Positions 13,675 to 24,400 of a stretch of DNA of 64,000 nucleotides are shown one piece after another. The notes beneath the pieces are model-generated. The model made no database searches and had not been told where the DNA came from. It worked only from the letters and a program-made list of their open reading frames with translations. Origin of the DNA: Brevipalpus yothersi (taxonomy: Eukaryota > Arthropoda > Arachnida > Trombidiformes > Tenuipalpidae); the NCBI GenBank assembly GCA_003956705.1, contig QZCP01000143.1, positions 38,751 to 102,750 on the forward strand. The letters run 5' to 3'. The stretch's first letter is position 1. Each line of letters opens with the position of its first letter. Both the position numbers and the translations under genes were made by a program.

Positions 13675-14440
13675 TTACGAATTTTCGGAAATCCTCTCCA
13701 TAATTTCGAAGGGGCCAATTCTTCTAGGTTCAATTTTTCCCTGGACATGATTATCGATTAAAACTCGATCACCTACATTGAAACTAAGTTGCTGATGTTT
13801 TTGGTCATACCTTTTCTTATTTGAGTCATGCGATTTTTTAGAGTTTTCGATTGCTTGAGCACGAGCTTCCTCGAGTGTGGGTTTCTGTTCGAGATTATTT
13901 TCGTAGCTCGAAATTCCTGTGAGAAGGAATCGTGGTGAAAATTTCGTCCAGGATGGCATTGAATTATTGTACTCATTGACACATTGGTGGATGAGGGTTG
14001 TCCATGATAATTTTGCATCATGCTCATGGTATTTGCAACGTAACTGATTGATGATGGTCTGGTTTGCCCTCTCTATCATCCCGTTGCTTTTCGAGCAGTA
14101 TGAGGGGACAAGTTTCATTTTGATATCATTGTTAACAAGAAATGATCTGAATGATTTTAAGACAATACCTGGATAATTATCAGAAATCAAGAGTTTTGGG
14201 ATTCCAATTGTCATGATTCGTTGGAGCAGTTTTTGGAAATCCAATGCTTTCTGAGTTTTTGAGGGTAAACACCACAAGAACCGAGTAAAGTGATCGATGG
14301 CTGAGTGAAGATATTTTTTGTTCGAATTATAGCCATCAAGGCCTCCAACGGTGTCAATTGAAATGATTTCAAAAGGTTTTTCCACTGAACCCATGCATGA
14401 GAGTGAGCCTAATTTGATGGTCTTAAGGATGGTCAAGTGA
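13675..14440 (-). pseudogene. Ty3/Gypsy integrase catalytic core (separated from rest of pol)
   Basis: The reverse frame encodes a retroviral-type integrase core. The DDE acids appear in order as ISIDTVGG, LISDNYPG and NGMIERANQT. They are followed by the usual integrase C-terminal basic segment (VLIDNHVQGKIEPRRIGPFE). Integrase inserts the cDNA copy into the genome. The zinc-binding HHCC half of the same protein lies at 16.04-16.2 kb on the same strand, 1.6 kb away, so the gene was split by an insertion at about 14.44 kb. No matching 3' LTR was recognised downstream. Non-functional as it stands. Confidence 0.85.
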
Positions 14441-15537
14441 CTATCATCACAGCAAAGCAAATCATCGGTGAAAACCGTGGCTACAAAAAAGTTCCAAAAG
14501 AAGTTTATCTGGAAAGAATAAAGGAGTCTCTGAAAAAGCTTTATGAAGCAGAAACTCCAGAGGAGAAAAAAGCTTGGAGAAATCGAGTAGCCAGCAATAA
14601 GTCAAGATTGCGTAAACCTGATAGTTACCAAGAGAAAAAACACCAAGCTCAGCGTATGAGATACTTGGAGATGCTGAAGCAATTCACACCTCGATTTGAT
14701 TGGAATTTCCGTACCCCAGCAAAACGATTCATCGAGAGAGCAATCGAAGATTGCAAACGAAGCGGCCTCCAGGTGTTAGCGCTCGATATTGAGGGTCAGT
14801 GTGTCAAAGTTAAAAGTCAGAAGTACATTGTTCCAGGCTCTGTTGGTGTGGTTGATTGTGAGGGGAAGATTTTATTCCATTCCATAATCCATTGGCCTAA
14901 AGATTTGCTGTTAGAGCCAGAAAAACGAAATCATCTCACTGGCCTGAATTATGAAGCTTGCCAATTCGGTGAAACGTTAGGTTTTCCTCGAGTGAAAATT
15001 GCTGAAATTCTCCTCGCTGCTGACATCTTTGTTCTCCATGGACAAAGTGGTGATTTGAAAGCTCTTTATTTCAAAGAGACTGATTTTGTCCAAATCCAGC
15101 ACAAAATTCGAGACGTGGGTTCCTACTATCGGATCCAAGGCCAAGCACACACGATTGCCTTGCAGTTGGCTAGTTTTCTATTATTTCAGAAAATTTTTCA
15201 GGATGGCTACCACTACGCAATTGAAGATGCTTTTTACACTATGATGCTGTATCTGGCCGATCGAACTGAATTCGAAAAAACATATGAAAAATGCAAATTT
15301 CAAGTGGACTACACGCATGGTTGGCAATCAATTATATATCCACCAAATTATCAAATGAGTGGATTGTGGCAAGCCTATGCTGATAGGTATGGCGATTGGC
15401 CGAGAAGGGTAAAACGACAAAAGTTTCGTCAACGAAGTCCACCAACTGATCTAGAAAATCAAGTGTCTCCAGCAAAAGTTTTGAGACCTCCATATAATGT
15501 TAATATTGATTGGTTTGGTAGATTTTTTGGCGGATAA
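14437..15537 (+). CDS. REXO4/ISG20-like DEDDh 3'-5' exonuclease ORF inserted in a Gypsy integrase
   Basis: An open frame of 366 codons lies antisense to the surrounding Gypsy pol. Its DEDDh exonuclease motifs are intact: ExoI LALDIEG (Asp, Glu), ExoII HGQSGDLKAL (Asp) and ExoIII HYAIEDA with the H-x4-D spacing of the DEDDh class. The order and the context around ExoII match the RNA exonuclease 4/ISG20 family. A charged N-terminal stretch (residues about 15-85) precedes the domain. There is no in-frame ATG before 14656 and the frame opens at a GTG, so the true N-terminus is missing or lies on an unseen exon. It could be a 5'-truncated retrocopy of a host gene or cargo of a mobile element; the intact catalytic set argues against long decay. 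Confidence 0.65.
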   Translation: MTIITAKQIIGENRGYKKVPKEVYLERIKESLKKLYEAETPEEKKAWRNRVASNKSRLRKPDSYQEKKHQAQRMRYLEMLKQFTPRFDWNFRTPAKRFIERAIEDCKRSGLQVLALDIEGQCVKVKSQKYIVPGSVGVVDCEGKILFHSIIHWPKDLLLEPEKRNHLTGLNYEACQFGETLGFPRVKIAEILLAADIFVLHGQSGDLKALYFKETDFVQIQHKIRDVGSYYRIQGQAHTIALQLASFLLFQKIFQDGYHYAIEDAFYTMMLYLADRTEFEKTYEKCKFQVDYTHGWQSIIYPPNYQMSGLWQAYADRYGDWPRRVKRQKFRQRSPPTDLENQVSPAKVLRPPYNVNIDWFGRFFGG

Positions 15538-15566
15538 TATTCATGTTCGAAGAAGATGAATATTAT
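15534..15566 (+). other. Perfect 11-bp inverted repeat overlapping exonuclease stop codon
   Basis: ATAATATTCAT (15534-15544) and ATGAATATTAT (15556-15566) form a perfect stem with an 11-base loop. The stop codon TAA (15535-15537) lies inside the left arm. Confidence 0.8.
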
Positions 15567-16037
15567 TTGAAGTAGGAGATATGTGAGAGGAATCAATATT
15601 AACATCGGTGAGCACCACTAATAGAGGTTGCTCAGTGATCAGCTGTTCAACATGCTTGACAGCTTGGTTATCTGATGAAGAAGAGTATTTAAGATGACAA
15701 TGAGAAGTGTGGAGGGATCAGTTCTGTGTCCACCTTGTCCATGTTCTTTCTCTATGTTTACTAACGTCTGTAATTGTATGTCTAATTGCTTCGTGATCAC
15801 TTTGTCTAAGTGACCTTAACTGGGGTTAAGCTACACTTGTAATTTGGGTGTGAACACTATCACACTGGGTTTACCTACTACCTACTTGGATATTAAACTT
15901 CTATCTGTAATTCTCGGTCAGTGTGTGTCCCGTGATTGTCCTAATCGAAGACTGTCGAACTCATACAACAACCACCAAGTGGAGGTTTGTTGTTCAGTGA
16001 ATGATTATCTGACTGCTGATTCTCTACTTGAATATTA
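15567..16037 (+). other. Non-coding right part of the insertion in Gypsy pol
   Basis: About 470 bases between the exonuclease ORF and the resumption of Gypsy pol, without recognisable coding sequence. It ends in TGAATATTA at the junction. This is the reverse complement of TAATATTCA at the exonuclease stop, so the segment has 9-bp inverted ends. It could be a 3'UTR or an LTR-like terminal segment of the inserted element. Confidence 0.35.
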
Positions 16038-16039
16038 GT

Positions 16040-17480
16040 TGTGAAAACAGGGTGATCTTTTTATTTTGTTTTTCAAACAGATTCCACAGGTCTCGACAAA
16101 AGTTTTGACATCATTAGTCATGTCTGGCCATGAGTATGATTTGGACAACATTTGTAACATTTTTTTCACCCCGATATGTCCAAATTCGTGATGAAAATTG
16201 TCAATCAGCTTCGCCCTCAGGTACACCGGAACGAAGTACCGATTGAGAAGACCTTTTCTTGTCACCCAAATTCCTTCGTTATTTCGTTTCATTCTTCTCC
16301 TCTTCTGTGGTTTATCCTCCGTTTGAGCTGTAAGAATGTCCTGTTTTGTTACGAGGTTTACAATTTTTATGTGATTATTATGGTGAAGATCGGTTTTCAC
16401 CGGGGCACGTGACAGAGCATCAGCCGCAATATTATCCTTCCCTGGTCGATATTTGATTTCAAAATCATATTGACTCAATTTCAGAGACCATCTAAAAAGC
16501 CGCAATTTGGGTTGCTTTGTTTTGCTCAGCGATTGTAAAGCTGTATGGTTAGTGAAGACAATAAATTTTTTTCCATAAAGATAGAAATGCCAATAATCCA
16601 GTGCTTCGACTACTGCTAAGCATTCCAGTTCACTGATTACGTAGTTCATCTGATAAGGAAGGAGTTTTTTCGAGAAGTATGCTACTGGATGTAGGTTGTT
16701 ATTTTCATCTGGTTGCTTAAGAACAGCACCGATCCCAACTCGACTTGCGTCACATTCAACTTGACATGGTTTTTTAGGGTCATAAATTTTCAAAACTGGC
16801 TCAGAGGTGAGAATTTTTTTGATCTGATTGAATGAGTGTTCACAATCATCATTCCAAACATATTTTGTGTCTTTTTTGAGGAGGTGATAGAGAGGAGCGA
16901 GAATTTTGGTGATGTTTGGAAAAAACTTGCGATAGTAATTAATCTTTCCTAGGAAACGTTGGAGAGATTTTTTCTCCTGAGGCTTTGGAAAGTTCGTGAT
17001 AGCCTTTAAGTTGTCATTGAGTGGTAAGATCTTCCCTGGTTTTAGTCTGAGGCCTAGATATTCAATTGTTTGTCTCAAAAATTTGCATTTCGAGACTTTG
17101 AACTTGACATTTTCGGCTTTAAAAGCTGTGAATACTAGTTCAATGTGTTTCAAATGATCATTTTTCGTTTTGGAATGGATCAAAAGGTCATCCATGTAGC
17201 AATGTGTGAAATTTTTGAGATCATGTTTTTGCAGAATTCGAATGATTGTACGAGCGAATACACTGGGCCCATTTTTGAGACCCATCGCCAGGACCAGCCA
17301 TTGGAAGTGGCCTGATTCGGTCACAAAAGCTGTTTTTGGGATGTTCTCGGGTTTCATGGGAATATGATAGAACCCTGAGCTGGTATCGAGCGTAGTAAAA
17401 ACCTGATCACCTGCAAGGCTATCTAAAATATCTTCGATTTGAGTGAAAGGGAAGCTATCAGTGATGGTAGGGTGTGAAGG
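16040..17480 (-). pseudogene. Ty3/Gypsy reverse transcriptase-RNase H-integrase zinc region
   Basis: The reverse frame (open from 17507) reads, in order: RT palm (TITDSFPFTQIEDIL, VFTTLD, AMGLKNGPSVF), catalytic YMDD (CYMDDLLIH), and the thumb (FLRQTIEYLGL). RNase H follows (VECDASRVGIGAVL, ISELECLAVVEAL, NIAADALSR), then the integrase HHCC finger (HHEFGHIGVKKML...CGICLKNK). The protease and RT fingers are absent upstream: homology stops near 17480, where GC-richer LTR-like DNA begins. In RNase H the usual TDH is TNH (VFTNHTALQSL), which replaces a catalytic Asp. The frame is cut at about 16038 by the exonuclease insertion. Confidence 0.9.
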
Positions 17481-17499
17481 GTGAAACGAAATAAAAATA

Positions 17500-18120
17500 C
17501 ATAACATAAGTTTCTGGGGTTCTCTGGCATAGGACGATAAATAAAGTTTAATTGAATCAGGCTCAATACATATAATCAGCGGAGGAGAAGGCCTCTGGTA
17601 ACTCTACTAGTGGCCAGGAATATAAAGGTATAACAGTTAGGGTCTCTACCGGTGAAGAACCGTGTGGGCCCGGAGAAAGGGAAAGGCTAACGGGTAGGTA
17701 GAGAGAGGCTAATCCTACTAGTGACTCAGAGTAGAGCTCAGCTAAGTTGGGCAGCATAACTAGCTGCCCTTCAAGAGGTAGAGGCTATCAGAGAAGGGTT
17801 TCGGGGTGTACTAAAGGGGAAATCTTCTAGCAGGGATATGGAACCGTACTCCAACAGTGGGGTACCGGTCCCTAGGGTAGGCAGGGTTACTCTCCAATGC
17901 ACTCCAACAGTGGGGTGCCAAGGAGCGGAGTCAACGCTTACCTTTATGGTTTGAAGGCAAGTTGAAAACTGATTTGACTGGGGAATGGTGCGGCCTTATA
18001 TACTCTTTAGAGAGGAAGTCAGTCAGCAAGCGGGAGGTACAATTACCCATACACGGCGATCTGTAGGTGGTATCACCCAAAAAGGGTGACCATCTGACAT
18101 TTCAGCTAATGATCTTTTCA
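17500..18120 (-). mobile_element. GC-richer LTR-like segment, reverse orientation (solo LTR or fragment)
   Basis: Base composition is clearly more GC-rich than the surroundings and there is no coding sequence. On the minus strand a TATA box (agtatataaggc) lies near 17990-18010, followed by about 450 bases of leader-like DNA. An ATTAAA-type signal lies near 17550. This is the order expected of an LTR. A 16-base motif (actccaacagtggggt) occurs twice, at about 17850 and 17902. It replaces the Gypsy protease and RT fingers. Exact ends and target duplication were not found. Confidence 0.4.
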
Positions 18121-18252
18121 TCCTGTAAATGTTATTAGGATCCTATGATTAATAGTGACAGATCACCGGACGCGAGCAATTAAATTGTACTATCGAAGCC
18201 GTGCATTTTCTTTGGCAATTTTTCTTCCGCATGATCACATGTTAATGACGCT

Positions 18253-18288
18253 AGCCATTACCGCTCGCTATCGCTCGCGGTAATGGCT
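18253..18288. other. Perfect 12-bp inverted repeat with 12-base loop
   Basis: AGCCATTACCGC (18253-18264) and GCGGTAATGGCT (18277-18288) are exact reverse complements. The loop is itself a GCTCGC-like near repeat. The hairpin lies in non-coding DNA between the LTR-like segment and the gag remnant. Confidence 0.85.
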
Positions 18289-18568
18289 TTCACATCCTGT
18301 GCCAGCATCAATCCTTTCCCATGATGATGATGTAATCCTCATCATAGGAATCATAATTAACTTTCTCTTTCTCTCTTTCTCTCTTGCTATCTTCCTCTTA
18401 TGGTCAATCTCTCACTCTCTCTTCCTCTTACCATTGCCAAAGTGCGGTTGTTGTTGGGTGCGGTTATGTGCTGTGTTGGTAGTTCCAATGGAACATTTTT
18501 GTGAATTTATTTAAATTGTGTTTTGTAGGCCATATTGGCCCATCAAAAGGGTGAGTTTACCTGCCTCA

Positions 18569-19385
18569 TCACACCATGATCACTCTCGTGATAAAACTGT
18601 CATCATCAATCGGAGGGAATACGAGCAAAAGTAATCGTTGTTTTTCGAAGAAATAAGTTGAAATATCACCCCCTCGATATTCCCACCTATCAGACTCCTT
18701 AGCAGCAGCTATTCGATTCTTACCAAATGAATTGATAAAAGCTGATCGCCATATGCTCCATACAGGCTGAGTATTGAGTGAAAGTTTTGAGCTATACCAA
18801 TTTTGAGCGTCACCAATCAGATCAGCCCTGAGACCATCAATTTTTGCTTTGTCAGCAGTCCAACCATTGTTTAAAACACAAACTTCCATGAGATTCAATC
18901 CAAATTCTTGGATTTTCACTTTTTCCATCAAACTTTGTAATTTCCATTCTGACCATTTTCACTGGATGATTACCATCACGAAGATATGCTAAAGTTTCTT
19001 GCTGAGATTTTACTAGTTCACTTATTAGAGTCATGAGAGTTGATTCTGAAGAATTGTTATTATTATTTGAAATTAACGGAGTTGACTGCTCTCCATAACT
19101 GTTTTCATGATCAGATTCACTGGACTCACCAAACTGCAGATTCATATATGGTTCTGCCACATTATCAGCTGAGTTGACTGTGAGTCGTCGAAAATGGGTC
19201 ATCACTTCTAAAGCTGATGAGAATGTTCTGCGAGAGGTCAGAGAAGCATGATGATCAAGCGATTGGTATTCACTATCCACTATAATCCACTCATTATCAT
19301 CAGGTAAAAGATATTTGAGCAAGATGTTTTTGCCATCTTCACGAGCAAAATGAAACTTAATACGGCAAGACATCCTCTCGACCAC
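18569..19385 (-). pseudogene. Ty3/Gypsy gag remnant (frameshifted)
   Basis: Two overlapping reverse frames (19385-18852, then 18931-18569) together form a Gag-like protein. It has an N-terminal region, then KFDGKSENPRIWI, then after a frame change near 18.9 kb VLNNGWTADKAKIDGLR, GDAQNWY and WRSAFINSF, the usual core of retrotransposon capsid. No CCHC knuckle is seen and the frame ends at 18569. Just upstream on the minus strand, near 19385-19395, TGGCG follows a short AT-rich stretch, as in a primer-binding site after a 5' LTR. This belongs to the same element as the RT and integrase pieces. Confidence 0.75.
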
Positions 19386-19399
19386 GCCAAATTGTAGTG

Positions 19400-20810
19400 T
19401 TGACTCATGAAAATCAAATTGAAATGAATTTATTTATGTAAATGAAAAGGAATCACCACAAACTTTGAGTGTTATTCAATACACTCAAGTGATATCATGA
19501 CCAAACTCTTCTGGCCTTTTTAGTTTTGCTGTTTACCAGCAAGAGGATGAAGTGAGAGATAGAGAGAGCAGACAGAGAAGAGGAGAGAGAAGAAGAAAAT
19601 TGTGTTCATGGTCATGGGAAGAGAGAGAGAGAGCGAGATGTATGAATACATACATTCACATAGAGAGAGAGAAAAGACAAACAGACAACAAGCATCCGAT
19701 GCCAATTAACTTCGGCTCTGGAAACTTTCACTCGTTAGATGTGCTTCCATAATTTATGAGATGAGGATCAAATGGTCCAAAACCTCTCATAATGAAGATG
19801 AGAAAAGCAGAATTGATTATTGGAAAATGAAATTATTTTTAAGTGTGAGATGGAACACAACATTGCTGTCATGTTTTCTTGTTTGATCTATTTAAGATGG
19901 AGAATTTGGTAACTCGAGCTCCTTGATCTTCAGCTTCATGCAAGAGAGTGAGATACTTCATATTCTTTCTGAATTCTTGGATGAACTTGATATTTTCCAT
20001 CAGGACAAGGTGGAACATTGAATCTTGTTAATAGACTTGTAATTTCTCCATCTATCTGTGGCTTTGTAACCGTAGTTTTGATCGAATTGTTACAAGTTCT
20101 GACTTGAGTGCAACTTCGCGTTGGACATGCATGGAACTTTGATTGTCTCGAAACTCATGGCAGAATTTTACCAATTATTGAGTCGTGATATACTCTCTTG
20201 CTAATTGATCACCAAAAGATATAGTGCCATGAATGAAGCGTTTCAAGTTGAACAAAGTGCCTTCAAATAAAAAAGCTGATAAGTCATGCAGAGTTCCCTG
20301 CATCCTTCAGCACTCTGGTATATGGCACGAGGAATGTATTTTCGTTACCAGAGCTAGGCGATTGTTTGTTCTAAATAATCGATTGATTAATCGAGAAGCT
20401 CTAAACAATCAAATAATATTTTGAAAGCTCCTTCGCCGATCAGGAACAATCGATTTCCAGAATCAAACCCGAAAATTCACTCGATTAATCGATCTCTCGA
20501 TCAATTGCGCACCTCTATCTCTATTATTCGAAGATGAAGATCAACTGCATTATATGAATTGATGGTGTGACAGTTTTTCTTCGACAACTGTCTTCTCTCT
20601 CTCTTTCTCTTCACTAACCTTGAATTCTTATATTTTGAATTTTGAATTTTCTCTTCCGAAAACGAAAATTGGCCCTAACCGAGGGCATAAAAGAGGATGG
20701 AGATGGATGAGATGAATGATCTTCGGACATGAACAAGAGATAGGCAGAGAAAGAGAACTCGATACGCTCAATCGACTTTTTATTGGTGAACGCTACTAAT
20801 AACATAGATG
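19400..20810. other. Non-coding region between Gypsy remnant and protease cluster
   Basis: Contains GA-rich tracts near 19550-19680, probable remnants of the Gypsy 5' LTR next to the gag start, and the left arm of an inverted repeat at about 20540-20715. No gene recognised. Confidence 0.5.
20540..20715 (+). repeat. Left arm of inverted repeat flanking protease A
   Basis: Closely matches the reverse complement of about 22430-22625, including 'ccactaaccttgaattc'-type and 'ttggccctaaccgagg' stretches. The two arms enclose the minus-strand protease A; the equivalent arm is missing next to the duplicate gene B. Confidence 0.7.
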
Positions 20811-21239
20811 ATAGTTCTTATCGAAATGGGGAGTTTGCTTGTGGAAATCATTTTAAAAAATCTTTACTCTTGTTAGATCATTGGATCACAGTTGAAATTG
20901 TATCAAAGCTCATGGATGATTTCATCTGTGAGAATTAGGATGAGTGTTGAGTACTCATTTTTTGATCTGGAAAGCTGGAAATTCATTGATCACAATAGCA
21001 TTGGATCTGATTCATTGAGTTATTGGAGACAAGCATAGACGGCTTTGGATAAAAAATTCAAATCAGCAATCCATTCCCATTCTCTAATGTGGCGCTAAGC
21101 GCTTTTGCAGGTTAATAGAGATCTTAAATTACCTGAGTCGAAGATTCATTGAATAATAAAATATTGAGTTGGATGAAAAGATTGATCAATTCCAAGTATT
21201 TCCTAGGTTCATACTCATGAACCTGCTGCTAACACCTGT

Positions 21240-22200
21240 TTAGCTATCTTGATCCATTATTCCATCAATCCAGTGTCTCCAAAAAGATACATTCACAAAA
21301 ACAGCTTCTTCACTAGGGATGAAAAAACAGTTTATAATATTTGGTCTAAGAAATATCATCATCAACCACTCACTTGCAATACCGCGAGCCAGCTGATGTG
21401 AGTCCTATCAGCATATCTCCAGATTTTCTTTCATTTTTCCAAACAGCAGGCCCTCCTGAATCCCCATAGCAAGTTCCTCTGAGTTCACTAGAGGTACAAA
21501 AGTATTTGATGCTTTTAAAATAAGGCTGATGGCTACAACGGTCATCTGGTAACAATCTGACATCAGCTTTCATCAGAGTGAAAGGTTTCGATCCCGGCGG
21601 TACCTGTGAACCCTGTTCTGGGAAGACTCGGACGTATCCCCAGCCAGCAACAGTTATGCTCTTCTTTGGATCTAATTTATGATTTGATTTAATCATGTTG
21701 ATTTTTCTGAATTTGTATGGCTCCTGGTCCAAGGGAATTGGGTCTCTCAATTTCAAGAGGACAATGTCTCCATCCTTGTCTCTTGGAGAAAAGTATTTCT
21801 CAACTGAATATTTCCTTCCATTTTCCAGTCCCTCTAGTGTGTTGTCATAATTTGGGGTCACATAAAGATTTCCACCGCCAGAACCTATCCATGTCACATG
21901 CTCAGCGGTGAGAATCCAATATGGATCTAAAATCACGCCAGCAGCGTAATGTTCCATCGGATTACTGCTATGGCTAATAGCTATAATGTAAGGGAATTCA
22001 CCTTTATAAGCCTTTTCGCCATTAAGAATTTTCGATCCATGCTGAGGATCTTCTCTGAAATGCTGGGTAGAGGATTTTCCAGTTGAGTGCTTCGATTGGC
22101 TTATATTATCATGTTTTTTGATCTGAGAGCAAAACAAAGATGGAAGATTGAAACAAAACACAATGAGTATGAGATGCAGAATATCCATTTGGAATTTCAT
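21240..22200 (-). CDS. Secreted trypsin-fold serine protease A
   Basis: Two exons: 22200-21374 and 21312-21240, with donor gtgagt, acceptor ccctag and a phase-2 junction. The product is about 299 residues. A signal peptide (LILIVFCFNLPSLFCS) is followed by a Ser/His-rich propeptide and a candidate activation site GSK|ILNGEKA. The triad is present: TAEHV (His), DGDIVLL (Asp) and CYGDSGGP (Ser). Cys around the catalytic His (the usual Cys42-Cys58) is absent. The residue at position 189 is Gly, not Asp, so trypsin specificity is not expected. The C-terminal helix VNVSFWRHWID is complete, but the stop comes earlier than in copy B, removing a terminal Cys. Tandem duplicate of the gene at 23274-24258. 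Probably an extracellular protease; substrate unknown. Confidence 0.85.
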
Positions 22201-22429
22201 GCTCCTCTAACAAAATTTTCAATACATTTTCAATTTCCAGTTACAAATCTATTTCTTTCTCTTCGGTTTTCATATCAACGTAGCTGATTTCGCCTCTCCA
22301 AATCGTGAAAATATTCTGTTACTGCTCAAATTTGAGCTCATCATGCTTTCTCAGTATCGAATGTTGAATGTTTTTTGGTTGAAAATAAATCAGATTAATG
22401 ATTGTTCCTTTTTCTTCTTCCAAGAGGAG

Positions 22430-22625
22430 TAAATCTCGATCCTCTTCTACGTCCTCGGTTAGGGCCAATTTTGGTTTTCGGAAGAGAAAATTTAAAATTC
22501 AAAACATATGAATTCAAGGTTAGTGGAAAGAACAAGAGAATGCAAGAGAGAAAGAGAGAGAAGATAGCTAGTGAAGAGAAATTGTTCCACCATCAATTCG
22601 TAGAATGTTCAAGTATCAATGAAAT
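22430..22625 (-). repeat. Right arm of inverted repeat flanking protease A
   Basis: Reverse-complement partner of 20540-20715. It interrupts the otherwise co-linear duplicated upstream region: the matching spot upstream of gene B, near 24410, goes directly from 'ccaagaggagta' to different sequence. Confidence 0.7.
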
Positions 22626-22854
22626 TGATCTTCTCCTTTGAGTTCATACAGCCATTTACTGTGAAATGGGTACAAACAAACCCAATCTCCTGATGAGAAC
22701 TATCATGAGCTCCTTCGAATCATGATAAAACGATGGAGAGGTCATGAGAAATGACAAAATATGAATCAGACCTAATGTTCCATATACAAGGTACATGTAC
22801 ATTGTCATTTATCTGTTTTCATTTCCTATCTATTGTTTGACCAGTTATGAGTGG

Positions 22855-24400
22855 GCTCATGATAGCTCTTACCAAGATGGGGAGTTTACTTGGGACAATC
22901 ATTCAAAAAAATCTTTACTCTTGTTAGATAATTGGATAGCAGTTGAAATTGCATCAAAGCTCATGGATGAACTCATCTGTGAAAATCGGGATGAGTGTTG
23001 AGTACACATTTTTTTGATCTGGGAAGCTGGAAGTTCATTGATCACAATAGCATTGGATCTGATTCATTGAGCTATTGGAGACAAGCATAGACGGCTTTGG
23101 ATAAAAAATTCAAATCAGCAATCCATTCTCATTCTCTAATGTGGCGCTAAGCACTTTTGCAGGTTAATAGAGATCTTAAATTACTTGAGTCGAAGATTCA
23201 TGGAATAATAAAATATTGAGTTGGATAAGAAGACTAATCATTTTCCAGTATTTCCTTAGTTCATGCTCGTGACCTAACTGCAAACATCTGTGTAGCCACC
23301 TTGATCCATTATTTCATTGATCCACTGTCTCCAAAAAGATACCCTCACAAAAAAAGCTTCATCTCTAGGGATGAAAAAACGGTTTACAATATCTGGTCTA
23401 GAAATTATCATCAACCACTCACTTGCAATACAGCGAACCAGCTGACGTTAGTCCTATAAGCATATCTCCAGATTTTCTTTCATTTTTCCAAACAGCAGGC
23501 CCTCCTGAGTCCCCATAGCATGTACCTCTGTGTTCACTAGAGGTACAAAAAAATTTGATGCTTATAAAACGAGACTGTTGGCTACAATAGTCATCTGGTA
23601 ACAATTTGACATCAGCTTTCATCAGAGTGAAAGGTTTCCTTCCTGGCGGTACCCGTGAACCCTTTTGTGGATAGACTTGGGCGTATCCCCAGCCAGCAAC
23701 AGTTATACTCTTCTTTGGATCTAATTCATGATCTAATTTAATCATGTTGATTTTTCTGAATTTGTATGGCTCCTGGTCCAAGGGAATCGGGTCTCTCAAT
23801 TTCAAGAGGGCAATGTCTGCATTTTTGTCTCTTGGACAAAAGTATTTCTCAACTGAATACTTCCTTCCATTTTTCAGTCCCGATACTTTGTTGTCATAAT
23901 TTGGGGTCACATAAAGATGTCCAGTGCCAGAACCTCTTCTAGTCACATGCTTAACTGTGAGAATCCAATATGGAGCTAAAATCACGCCAGCACCGTAATA
24001 ATCCATCGGATTACTGCTATGGCTAATAGCTGTAATGTAAGGGAATTCACCTTTATAAGCCTTTTCGCCATTAAGAATTTTTGATCCAGGGGGAGGATCT
24101 TCTCTAGAATGCTGAGTGGAGGATTCTCCAGTTGAGTGCTTTGATCGGCTTATATTATCATGTTTTTTGGTCTGAGAGCAAAACAAAGATGGAAGATTGA
24201 AACAAAACACAATATATATTTCCAGATACAAATCCATTTCTTTTGCTTTGGTTTTCATATTAACGTAGCTGATTTTGCCTCTCCGAATTATGAAAATATT
24301 CTGTTACTGCTCAAATTTGAGCTCATCATGCTTTCTCAGTATCGAATGTTCTTTGGTTGAAAATAAATCAGGTTAACGATGTTACCTTTTTCTTCTTCCA
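22855..24400. repeat. Second copy of about 2-kb tandem duplication (first copy 20810-22420)
   Basis: Downstream flanks, both exons, intron and upstream region of protease B match those of protease A at an offset of about 2.05 kb. Shared non-coding stretches include 'agacaagcatagacggc' and 'aatgtggcgctaagc'. Similarity was judged by eye; no identity was computed. Confidence 0.85.
23274..24258 (-). CDS. Secreted trypsin-fold serine protease B
   Basis: Two exons: 24258-23423 and 23364-23274, with donor gtgagt, acceptor ccctag and phase 2. The product is about 308 residues. It has the same plan as gene A: signal peptide, Ser/His-rich propeptide and GSK|ILNGEKA. Triad residues are His in LTVKHV, Asp in NADIALL and Ser in CYGDSGGP. 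It keeps a Cys in YFCPRDK and a terminal Cys in TDVCS, both lost in A. The Cys pair around the catalytic His is missing and Gly occupies position 189. The N-terminal start differs from A (MKTKAKEMDLY) and was chosen as the first ATG in frame. Catalytic competence is plausible but untested. Confidence 0.85.

Noticed and set aside
17560..17990. GC-rich block considered as rRNA or structured RNA
   Set aside because: No recognisable rRNA core sequences; LTR-like features and repeat-type content explain it better.
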